This document shows, piece after piece, positions 42,225 to 49,341 of a DNA stretch of 64,000 nucleotides. The notes under the pieces were generated by a model that saw only the letters and a program-made list of their open reading frames with translations, searched no databases and was not told where the DNA came from. The number at the start of each line of letters is the position of its first letter. Position 1 is the stretch's first letter. The translations under genes and the position numbers were made by a program. The DNA is from Flavobacterium phragmitis (GTDB lineage: Bacteria > Bacteroidota > Bacteroidia > Flavobacteriales > Flavobacteriaceae). Where the stretch lies: positions 62,001-126,000 of the forward strand of contig NZ_FOMH01000012.1 of the NCBI RefSeq assembly GCF_900112575.1. The letters are read 5' to 3'.

Positions 42225-43145
42225 ATGAAATACCTAATTACCATTGTCGGACCAACAGCTATAGGCAAAACAGCCTTAAGTATCACTTTGGCACAACATT
42301 TTAAATGCGAAATCGTTTCGTGCGACAGCCGTCAGTTTTTCAAAGAAATGACTATCGGAACAGCAGTTCCAAGTCAGGAAGAATTAAATGCTGCCAAACA
42401 TCATTTCATTCAAAACAAATCGATTTTTGAAAATTATACCGTTGGCGATTATGAAAAAGAAGCTCTAGCCAAAATCGAAGAATTATTTCAAACCAACGAT
42501 TTTGTTATTCTTATTGGAGGTTCAGGTTTATATGTAGATGCCATTTTAAAAGGTTTCGACGAATTTCCCGAAATCAATCCAAAAGTTCGAGAAGAAGTAA
42601 ATTCTAATTATGAAAAACTTGGAATAGAATATCTTCAAGAACAACTGAAAAATTTAGATCCAGAATATTATCAAAAAATAACAGCTGAAAATCCGCAGAC
42701 ATTGCAAAACCCACAACGAATGATGCGTTTTGTGGAAGTTTGCATTGGTTCTCAAAAACCCTATTCTTCTTTCTTAAACCAAAAGAAAAATAACCGCAAC
42801 TTCACTCCTATCCTAATTGGTTTAGATGCAGATAGAGAAATCATTTACAGCCGAATCAACCAACGCGTTGATATCATGATGAATGAAGGATTGTTAAAAG
42901 AAGCCGAAGCACTATATCCTAACAAAGCGTTAAATGCGCTTCAAACGGTCGGTTATAGAGAATTATTTAGTTATTTTGACGGAGAATTCACTTTGCCTTT
43001 TGCAATAGAAGAAATCAAAAAGAACACCAGAAGATTCTCCAAAAGACAATTAACGTGGTTCAAACGAAACGAAAACACCAAATGGTTTGATTACGCAACA
43101 GATAGAAAAGAAATTATAAATTACATAGAAAATCTTCTAAAGTAA
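42225..43145 (+). CDS. miaA: tRNA dimethylallyltransferase
   Basis: Adds an isopentenyl group to A37 of tRNAs reading UNN codons. 306 residues from the ATG at 42225 (MKYLITIVGPTAIGKTALS); the longer frame starts inside the repeat. P-loop GPTAIGKT (9-16), EIVSCDSRQFFKEMTIGTA, GGSGLYVDAIL, and the C-terminal KKNTRRFSKRQLTWFKR RNA-binding helix. All family motifs are intact. Confidence 0.95.
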   Translation: MKYLITIVGPTAIGKTALSITLAQHFKCEIVSCDSRQFFKEMTIGTAVPSQEELNAAKHHFIQNKSIFENYTVGDYEKEALAKIEELFQTNDFVILIGGSGLYVDAILKGFDEFPEINPKVREEVNSNYEKLGIEYLQEQLKNLDPEYYQKITAENPQTLQNPQRMMRFVEVCIGSQKPYSSFLNQKKNNRNFTPILIGLDADREIIYSRINQRVDIMMNEGLLKEAEALYPNKALNALQTVGYRELFSYFDGEFTLPFAIEEIKKNTRRFSKRQLTWFKRNENTKWFDYATDRKEIINYIENLLK

Positions 43146-43207
43146 AATAAAGTCTTTCATCTTTGCTCTATTTTCCGCAGGAAAAATCTAAAATCTAAAA
43201 TTAAAAA

Positions 43208-43954
43208 ATGCCAATATCTCCCAACTTCACATCAGTTTTAAGCAAAGACTGGGAAATCAATTTCACGCAATGTACGCCAAACGGCTACTTGAAATATACC
43301 GATTTATGCAATCTTTTACAATTAACCGCTGCTGCACATTCTGAAGTCGGCGGAATCAGTTTTTCTGATATGCAAGAATTTGACCAAGCATGGGTTTTAA
43401 GCCGAATGCGCGTTGAAATTACAGCATTACCAAAATGGCAAGATGTTGTAACCGTAAAAACATGGATTAACAGTTTAGAAAATTCACGATCTGTACGTGC
43501 CCTGGAAATGTATGTAAACGGAAAAAAGATCGTGGGAAGCGAAACCTATTGGGCAGTTTTCAATACCAAGGCACGTCGTCCAGAGGCATTGGCATTACCT
43601 TTTGAACATTTTGAACTATTTCCTGACAAAAGAGCGACAGAAGAAGGTTTTTCAAAAATCAATATTAATCACGAAAAAGAAGCCGTTTTCGAAAAAACAG
43701 TATATTTATCCGATTTAGATATTGTAAATCATGTCAACAATGTAAAATACCTGGAATGGTGCCTTGATCATGTTGACCCAAAACGAATCATGAAACAGGA
43801 AGTAAAAAGCTTCGAAATGAATTTCATGAAAGAGCTTTCGCTACAAGATAACGTGGTAATTCATGAAAGTGAAGATGACAATCATACTACTGCAACATTC
43901 AGCATTACAAAAGACGAAAAAACGTGTTTTGCTTTGGAATTGCATTGGAAATAA
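43208..43954 (+). CDS. Acyl-ACP thioesterase (FatA/FatB-like)
   Basis: 248 residues with two hot-dog domains: DWEINFTQCTPNGYLKYTDLCNLLQLTAAAHSE and WVLSRMRVEITALPKWQDVVTVKTWINS in the first, and the catalytic VNHVNNVKYLEWCLDHV (Asn/His) in the second. It releases fatty acids from acyl carrier protein. It ends before an inverted-repeat element. Confidence 0.9.
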   Translation: MPISPNFTSVLSKDWEINFTQCTPNGYLKYTDLCNLLQLTAAAHSEVGGISFSDMQEFDQAWVLSRMRVEITALPKWQDVVTVKTWINSLENSRSVRALEMYVNGKKIVGSETYWAVFNTKARRPEALALPFEHFELFPDKRATEEGFSKININHEKEAVFEKTVYLSDLDIVNHVNNVKYLEWCLDHVDPKRIMKQEVKSFEMNFMKELSLQDNVVIHESEDDNHTTATFSITKDEKTCFALELHWK

Positions 43955-43987
43955 TTTTTTTTTCTCACTATATCCCACAATATTGTC

Positions 43988-44079
43988 ATTTCGACGAAGG
44001 AGAAATCTCCACGAGAAACTCTACAAAGATTGGAATATAGTTGCGGAATTACTTGCGGAGATTTCTCCTTCGTCGAAAT
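43988..44079. repeat. 23-base inverted repeat ATTTCGACGAAGGAGAAATCTCC
   Basis: Perfect arms at 43988-44010 and 44057-44079 enclose 46 bases that include an ACGAGAAACTC / TTGCGGAATTACTTGCGG segment. The sequence type (TTTCGACGAAGGAGAAATCTCC) I recall as a frequent flavobacterial intergenic repeat. Lies between two convergent operons. Confidence 0.9.
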
Positions 44080-44111
44080 TGAAAAACTTTGCGTAATTAT
44101 ACTTTCTAAAA

Positions 44112-44144
44112 AAAACGATGCAAAATTTGCATCGTTTTTTTTTA
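44112..44144. terminator. Terminator of the rtcB-prfH operon
   Basis: AAAACGATGCAAA and TTTGCATCGTTTT form a 13-base-pair stem with a one- to two-base loop. T and A tracts on both sides allow use in both directions. Confidence 0.9.
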
Positions 44145-44151
44145 GAAAAAA

Positions 44152-44685
44152 TTACTTTGATTTCTTTTTAGAACCTTTCTTAGATTTCTTTTCTTTTTTC
44201 TTTTTCAGCAAATCAATTTTATTCTCAATCCTCTTCTCAACATCTGAAATATCAGATTCATAATTAAATTGCAACAAATGAAGTTTTGCATTTTTAATTT
44301 CTTTTAATGCCTCTTTAAACTTGTTTTGTGCTTCCAAAAGAATGGCTTTCTTGACATAAATTTCTGATTTGTTTATTCCTTTAACAGTCAGAGCAAAATC
44401 AATTAATTTTTGTGCTTCTTCGTAATCTTCATTTAAAATCAACGTTTTCAGATAAAACGGATATACTTCAAGAGCATGAATATTAATCGATAAAGCCTGC
44501 TGAAAATAAGATTTCGCCTCTTCATAATTCATTAATTGTTCTGCTTGAATTCTTCCGTACAAACACAAAACCATCGTGTTTTTATCATCATAAGAAAAAG
44601 CATAATCTAAAGATTCAATTGTCCCTTCCAACCAAAATGGATAATTATCCAAGGCCTGAAAAAGGTATTTATCAGTTGTTTTCAT
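44152..44685 (-). CDS. TPR-like protein with Lys-rich tail, last gene of the rtcB-prfH operon
   Basis: 177 residues. About four TPR-like helix pairs (YGRIQAEQLMNYEEAKSYFQQAL, YEEAQKLIDFAL, KAILLEAQNKFKEALKEI) and then a strongly basic C-terminus of alternating Lys/Ser (from about 160, KKKKEKKSKKGSKKK). Its start overlaps the end of prfH by 14 bases, so it is part of the same translation-coupled unit. The basic tail suggests binding RNA or the ribosome; no function is known. The link to RtcB/PrfH is by position. Confidence 0.78.
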   Translation of the reverse strand: MKTTDKYLFQALDNYPFWLEGTIESLDYAFSYDDKNTMVLCLYGRIQAEQLMNYEEAKSYFQQALSINIHALEVYPFYLKTLILNEDYEEAQKLIDFALTVKGINKSEIYVKKAILLEAQNKFKEALKEIKNAKLHLLQFNYESDISDVEKRIENKIDLLKKKKEKKSKKGSKKKSK

Positions 44686-45361
44686 TGCGTAAATCGTTTT
44701 TTAATTTCTGACGAGGCCCCTTGTAGCTTTTCTCTACTTTGTTCTTTTTAAAATCACTTCCTGTAAAAACTCTCACGGGATTTCCACGTTCTACATTGAG
44801 TTGATTTTCCCATTGTTTTCCAACATGATTTTTAAGCTGAATTAATTTCTCGTCTTCTAGTTTTTTTAATAATCTTTCTGTTGCCAGATTTTTGTTTTGG
44901 TGCTGAGAACGGCTGTCCATAGCGACAACTGCAATTCCAGTCGGAATATGAGTTGCCCGAATAGCCGAACTCACTTTATTCACATGCTGACCGCCAGCTC
45001 CAGAACTCCGCATTGCTTGATATTGAATATCATTTTCTGATACTGAAACATTCTTCTGTTGTTCAATTTCAAAAATTCCAATAAACCAATTTTTACGCTT
45101 ATGCATTTTCCTAAACTGACTCTGGCCAATCCATTGAATCGTTCCAACCCAAGATTTCACAAACTGATCAGCATTTTTTCCTTTTACAGAAATCGATGCG
45201 GTTTCAATAGTTCCGTTTTCTTCTCCTTTTTCTCTTTGGAGTAAAACCACATCTAAATTTTGATCCTGAGCTTCTTCCAAAACTTTTTTAAGCACTTGGG
45301 CGACAACCCAAGTGCATTCTGCAGGTCCGCGACCCGCTGTTATCTGAATTATTCTTTCCAT
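44672..45361 (-). CDS. prfH: Peptide chain release factor homologue PrfH
   Basis: 229 residues. The catalytic GGQ loop is intact (SSGAGGQHVNKVSSAIRATH, 119 onward), the part that hydrolyses peptidyl-tRNA. The codon-recognition domains of RF1/RF2 are absent; a short N-terminal domain (QITAGRGPAECTWVVAQVLKKVL) typical of the RF-H family stands in. RF-H with RtcB2 is reported to release peptides from ribosomes whose decoding centre has been cut, so that RtcB can religate the 16S rRNA. It overlaps the genes on both sides by 13-14 bases. Confidence 0.93.
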   Translation of the reverse strand: MERIIQITAGRGPAECTWVVAQVLKKVLEEAQDQNLDVVLLQREKGEENGTIETASISVKGKNADQFVKSWVGTIQWIGQSQFRKMHKRKNWFIGIFEIEQQKNVSVSENDIQYQAMRSSGAGGQHVNKVSSAIRATHIPTGIAVVAMDSRSQHQNKNLATERLLKKLEDEKLIQLKNHVGKQWENQLNVERGNPVRVFTGSDFKKNKVEKSYKGPRQKLKNDLRNENN

Positions 45362-45954
45362 TTTTCTAATATTTTAAGAAGCTTTTCTCTGTTTTTTGCT
45401 TCTTTAATAAATTTTGGAAGCCTTGAAAGCATTGTTCCGTTACCGCTTCCATTATTATTTCTTTCTCTTAAATCGGCTTTAATGTATTTTTCCAAATAGA
45501 TTATATGCTCCTGATTGTAAACCCAAAATATATTTCCTTTGACTTCTTTTTGAAACCAAAGAAGCAAATTATGCCAAGGTTCCCTAACCAAGCCATCTTT
45601 TTTTGATTCTTTTCTAATTCTAGAAACAACTGGTTTTATTTCTTCCTGAAAACTGCAATGCGGACATTTAACTAGATATGTTTCTGGCCTTTCTTTAAAA
45701 ACCTGAGATTCATAATCAAATTTTTCATAACAATTGCCACAATAGTGTTTCCCATACGCTTTGTAGTGATAAACTGGTTCATCAATCTTATAAAAGCAAG
45801 TTTTGCATTCAAAAGCCATTCTAGTACATTTTCCGCATTCACAATTTTTAGGAACTTCTTTCAGAACTCCTTTACATTCACATTTCGGACATACCACGAA
45901 AATCTCTTTATAAAAATTTCCTAGCCATTTATTTTCATCTTGAAACCTTTCCAT
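45349..45954 (-). CDS. Cysteine-rich, multi-zinc-ribbon protein between rtcB and prfH
   Basis: 201 residues. Five Cys-x-x-Cys-type sites in the first 100 residues: C22/C25(/C27), C38/C40/C43, C50/C53, C72/C75 and C97/C100, consistent with two or three zinc ribbons. The second half is helical and basic (PKFIKEAKNREKLLKILEKWKE at the C-terminus) with aromatic WHNLLLWFQKEVKGNIFWVYNQEHIIYLEKYI. I do not recognise the family. Its end overlaps the prfH start by 13 bases and it follows rtcB by 12 bases, so it belongs in the operon. A role in binding rRNA or the damaged ribosome is a guess. Confidence 0.8.
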   Translation of the reverse strand: MERFQDENKWLGNFYKEIFVVCPKCECKGVLKEVPKNCECGKCTRMAFECKTCFYKIDEPVYHYKAYGKHYCGNCYEKFDYESQVFKERPETYLVKCPHCSFQEEIKPVVSRIRKESKKDGLVREPWHNLLLWFQKEVKGNIFWVYNQEHIIYLEKYIKADLRERNNNGSGNGTMLSRLPKFIKEAKNREKLLKILEKWKE

Positions 45955-45966
45955 AATTTTTACTTT

Positions 45967-47358
45967 TTAACGATCCATTCTAACAATCTTTGGCGTAAAA
46001 GTGCCTAGAACTTCAACTAGATCTGTTTGATTTGCCATTACCTTCGTAATGTCTTTATATGCCATTGGAGCCTCATCAATATTTCCACCAATTAAAGTCA
46101 CATCATGTTTCTTCAATTCTTTATTGATTTGGCTTTGCGTGAAACTGCTTTTGCATTTCGCCCTCGAAAACAAACGTCCCGCGCCATGCGAAGCTGAATT
46201 CAGGCTTTCAGCATTTCCTTTTCCTTTAACAATAAAACCTGGTGCCGTCATTGAACCGGGAATAATTCCCAACTGACCTTCGCCAGCAGGAGTTGCTCCT
46301 TTTCTATGCACGATACATTCCTGACCGTTTACGATTTCTTTCCAGGCAAAATTGTGATGGTTTTCAATCGTTACCACTACTCTTTTTCCAATTGCTTTGG
46401 CAATTCGTCTGTGAATATCATCATGACAGGCTTTGGCATATTCTCCAGCTAAATTCATTGCCAGCCAATATTCCTGACCGTCGTGCGTATTCAAATCCAA
46501 CCAAGCCAAATGCTGTACGTTTTTTGGCAACGGACATTGTTTTGTTGCCAAATAAGTATAATGCTTTGCAATATTAGCGCCCAATCCGCGAGAACCGCTG
46601 TGTGACAGAACAGCAAAATATTCCCCTTTTTCCAATTTCCATTCATTCTCAGGACTATCAATTTTAGCAATTCCAAATTCCACAAAATGGTTTCCCCCAC
46701 CAGATGTTCCTAATTGTTTATAGGCTTTTGGAAGAAGATTTTTCAATAACGGAATATCTTGAAATCCACTATTATAAAACACCTCATGATCTACTCTTGA
46801 AGCATGTGTTTCATACATTCCAAACTTCGTATTGTCTTTTAAAATAGCTTCTAATTGATGTTCTTTTCCTTTAAAATGAGAAGCTGGCAAATCAAAAATT
46901 GAAAGGCTCATTCGACAGCCAATATCAACACCAACTCCGTATGGAATCACAGCGTTATCAGTTGCTAATACGCCACCAATTGGCAATCCGTAACCCGAAT
47001 GCGCATCTGGCATTAATGCTCCTGCAACAGAAACCGGCAGTTTCAACGAATCGTACAATTGAAATTTTGCCTGTTCGTCAATTTCATTTTCACCAAAAAT
47101 TTGAAAAGGAGCTCTCGTATTTTTAAGCTGATGCATTCTTACCTGAACTGGTTTGATTAAACCTTCGGCTACTTTTCCCCAAGTTCCGTTTCCTTCGTAC
47201 TTTTCAGGATTCAGCAAAACATCTTTTGCTTCTGTTAGAATAGATTCTTTTTTTTCTCTTTTTCTATATCTGTTTATCTGCCCTAAGGCGATGTTTATTG
47301 AATTATTCTTTGGAAATCCTAATTTAATCAGGTCTTTTCCAGATAATTTATTTCCCAT
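45967..47358 (-). CDS. rtcB: RNA-splicing ligase RtcB (PrfH-associated type)
   Basis: Joins 2',3'-cyclic phosphate (or 3'-phosphate) to 5'-OH RNA ends using GTP and Mn2+. 463 residues with the complete metal/guanylation site: D145-x-x-C148 (VDIGCRM), H224 (GGGNHFVEF), H253 (LSHSGSRGLG), H334/H335 (NHHNFAWK), HRKGATPAGEG (351 onward) and SHGAGR with H391, the guanylated His. VDIGCRM replaces the more usual GCGM. Gene order with prfH two genes on matches the reported ribosome-repair pair. It overlaps the upstream gene by 11 bases. Confidence 0.95.
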   Translation of the reverse strand: MGNKLSGKDLIKLGFPKNNSINIALGQINRYRKREKKESILTEAKDVLLNPEKYEGNGTWGKVAEGLIKPVQVRMHQLKNTRAPFQIFGENEIDEQAKFQLYDSLKLPVSVAGALMPDAHSGYGLPIGGVLATDNAVIPYGVGVDIGCRMSLSIFDLPASHFKGKEHQLEAILKDNTKFGMYETHASRVDHEVFYNSGFQDIPLLKNLLPKAYKQLGTSGGGNHFVEFGIAKIDSPENEWKLEKGEYFAVLSHSGSRGLGANIAKHYTYLATKQCPLPKNVQHLAWLDLNTHDGQEYWLAMNLAGEYAKACHDDIHRRIAKAIGKRVVVTIENHHNFAWKEIVNGQECIVHRKGATPAGEGQLGIIPGSMTAPGFIVKGKGNAESLNSASHGAGRLFSRAKCKSSFTQSQINKELKKHDVTLIGGNIDEAPMAYKDITKVMANQTDLVEVLGTFTPKIVRMDR

Positions 47359-48127
47359 GATTTTCTATCATTTCATCTGCATATTGCTGATACAAAGCAT
47401 GCAGACTTTTATTTTTAATTGGGTTTATCTCTTTTGGATTTTCTTTTTCGTAGTAACTCCATTTACGAGAACTCCCGTATAATAATCTATTTATTTTATC
47501 TCTCAGATTGTGATTAACAACATAATTGTCTATAAGCTGAATTTCGCTTTCCAAATCTGAATCGACCATCTTAGTATGTGTTATCATATAAGGACTAACA
47601 CGAAGTACATATCGCCAAGGTTCATTAAATACGTAATGAATTTTGTATCTTTTACAATTACTGCACCAGCGCTCTCTTTTGTAAAAATGTACTTTTTCTT
47701 TTTCGGTCAATTCGAGTTTCGAACTTCTCCATTCCCATTCTGAAAACTCTTTTACAGTTTGGATTTTTTCAACATAAACATGTTTTCTTTTTCTCTTTTT
47801 CTTTCTCTTAAAAGATTTTTCTGGAGAAAACTGCCATGTATTTATTTTTTCCAATAATTCTCTGTAAAATGGAGCTTCACTTGATCTAGCAACATCATCT
47901 CTTAATTTAAAATTGCGTTGCCAGCCTTTTTGATAAGGAATTTCTAAAGGAACTAAAGGTAAGTTTCTGCGTTTTTTCCAAAGTTCAACTTCAAGCTTCC
48001 TTAACTGAATTAATTGTTTTTCAAAATCTTCTTTTACTAATCTTTTCTTTTTTCTTTTACTTTTAAAACGAGTGCATAATGCATACTCGTCCACCGTATA
48101 ATTTTCCATAAAAAAATTATCGTGCAT
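47348..48127 (-). CDS. Unrecognised basic protein, first gene of the rtcB-prfH operon
   Basis: Up to 259 residues. A TTG at 48142 could extend it by five residues; ATG at 48127 (MHDNFF) or 48109 (MENYTVDEYALC) are likelier starts. Two clusters of Lys/Arg (KSKRKKKRL, SFKRKKKRKRKH), many aromatic residues and one Cys-x-x-Cys (RWCSNCKRYKIHYVFNEPWRYVLRVSPYM) are visible. No known domain is recognised. Its end overlaps rtcB by 11 bases. The very basic composition suggests nucleic-acid binding. A small AGCC/GGCT hairpin lies in front; no clear promoter was found. Confidence 0.75.
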   Translation of the reverse strand: MHDNFFMENYTVDEYALCTRFKSKRKKKRLVKEDFEKQLIQLRKLEVELWKKRRNLPLVPLEIPYQKGWQRNFKLRDDVARSSEAPFYRELLEKINTWQFSPEKSFKRKKKRKRKHVYVEKIQTVKEFSEWEWRSSKLELTEKEKVHFYKRERWCSNCKRYKIHYVFNEPWRYVLRVSPYMITHTKMVDSDLESEIQLIDNYVVNHNLRDKINRLLYGSSRKWSYYEKENPKEINPIKNKSLHALYQQYADEMIENHGK

Positions 48128-48213
48128 TAAATTAACAGCCAAAAAGGCTTAACTTTTTATCCTAACAGATAAATTTTAAAATCGATTTTCGGGAAAATTT
48201 TGAAGTGTCTAGA

Positions 48214-48252
48214 ATAAAAAAAGCCCGAAACTTATTGTCTTCGGGCTTTTTT
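48214..48252 (-). terminator. Strong terminator of the candidate small RNA
   Basis: AAAAAAGCCCGAA and TTCGGGCTTTTTT form a 13-base-pair stem around a 12-base loop; on the minus strand a T run follows. Confidence 0.9.
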
Positions 48253-48391
48253 ATATATCTAAAAGTATATTTCTAAGATTGAAATAAGCCACGAAGAATT
48301 GCTTCACCAAATACGTTTGATGTAAAGCTCTGAGATGTCGATGTAAGTACAAACACTATTTCTTCGTTTTAAAGGGTTATTAAATTTTTCG
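48214..48391 (-). ncRNA. Candidate 6S-like small RNA (possibly the 6S-Flavo class)
   Basis: On the minus strand, a -7-like AATATTTG (48403-48396) precedes a sequence of about 180 bases that folds as one long interrupted hairpin: AATAACC with GG(C)TTATT (48375-48381/48283-48290), then ACGAAGAA with TTCTTCGT (48360-48367/48291-48298), then GTTTG with CAAAC (48350-48354/48315-48319), with bulges between. A strong terminator ends it (48214-48252). Length, shape and terminator resemble 6S RNA. The class is remembered, not searched, and other small RNAs remain possible. It does not code. Confidence 0.5.
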
Positions 48392-48621
48392 AGTGCAAAT
48401 ATTCAGAATTGTTTTTTGATTTTCCAAATTATTTTAAAGAAAATTCTTCAAAACAAATTAAAGCCATATTTTTTGACTCTCTAAAACTAATACTATTTAT
48501 TTAAAAATCAAGCAATTAAAAACAAATCTAAATCATAAAAAAACAAACCAAAAATATTTTAGCATAATGCACAAAAAAAGCCCTGATTACTCAGAGCTTA
48601 TATTTTATTTCGGTGAATTAA
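48253..48621. other. Stretch without protein genes between the rtcB operon and rprY
   Basis: The 369 bases contain the candidate small RNA (up to 48391), its promoter region and the rprY terminator (48578-48599). I see no plausible reading frame. Confidence 0.7.
48578..48599 (-). terminator. Terminator of rprY
   Basis: AAGCCCTGA and TCAGAGCTT pair over nine bases (one wobble) with a four-base loop and a seven-T run on the minus strand, 23 bases after the rprY stop. Confidence 0.75.
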
Positions 48622-49338
48622 TTATTCAGAAACTTTGCTTTTTACTACTAATCTGAAACCTTCTCCGTGAATGTTTAAGATTTCAACATCTTCATCTGCT
48701 TTTAAGTACTTTCTCAATTTAGCGATGTAAACGTCCATACTTCTTGAAGTAAAGTAATTATCGTCTCTCCAGATTTTTGTTAAAGCTAATTCTCTTGGCA
48801 TTAAATCATTTTCATGAAGAATAAGCATTTTAAGCAATTCATTTTCTTTTGGAGACAATTTAATCGGCTCTTCATCTTGATAAGTCAAGAATCTCAATTT
48901 TGAATTTAAGTGGAATTTACCAATGTTAAATTCAAACTGTACTTGTTCTGCTTTTGTATCGGCTGATTTTCTTTGAATGATTGCTTTAATTTTCATTAAA
49001 AGAACTTCAGAATCAAAAGGTTTATTTAAATAGTCATCAGCACCTGCTTTATATCCTTTCAAAACATCTTCTTTCATCGATTTTGCTGTTAAGAATATAA
49101 TTGGCACTTCACTGTTCTTCTCTCTAATTTCTTTGGCCAAAGTGTAACCATCTTTATAAGGCATCATTACATCGAGAATGCATAAATCATATACATCCTT
49201 CTTGAATTTCTCGAAACCTTCCATACCGTTTTTAGCTAAAGTAACTTCAAAGTCATTTAACATTAGATAATCTTTAAGAACCGCCCCAAAATTTAGGTCA
49301 TCTTCTACTAAAAGTATTCTTTTGTTAGTATTTTCCAT
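48622..49338 (-). CDS. rprY: DNA-binding response regulator RprY (OmpR family)
   Basis: 238 residues. Receiver domain with LVEDDLNFG (acidic pocket), the phosphoacceptor Asp in LCILDVMMPYKDG (near 55) and the conserved Lys in LNKPF; then an OmpR-type winged helix (ISPKENELLKMLILHEN..RSMDVYIAKLRKYLKADEDVEILNIHGEGFRLV). Pairs with the histidine kinase three bases upstream. In Bacteroidota the RprXY system regulates ion transport and stress genes. Confidence 0.93.
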   Translation of the reverse strand: MENTNKRILLVEDDLNFGAVLKDYLMLNDFEVTLAKNGMEGFEKFKKDVYDLCILDVMMPYKDGYTLAKEIREKNSEVPIIFLTAKSMKEDVLKGYKAGADDYLNKPFDSEVLLMKIKAIIQRKSADTKAEQVQFEFNIGKFHLNSKLRFLTYQDEEPIKLSPKENELLKMLILHENDLMPRELALTKIWRDDNYFTSRSMDVYIAKLRKYLKADEDVEILNIHGEGFRLVVKSKVSE

Positions 49339-49341
49339 ATT

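Noticed and set aside
44672-45361. prfH considered as RF1/RF2 or ArfB
   Set aside because: Has the GGQ domain but lacks codon-recognition motifs (PxT/SPF) and the ArfB C-terminal basic tail; the RF-H N-terminus and the rtcB context fit better.
48214-48391. Hairpin RNA considered as tmRNA or RNase P RNA
   Set aside because: No CCA-ending tRNA-like domain, no tag frame and none of the conserved RNase P core segments; too short.
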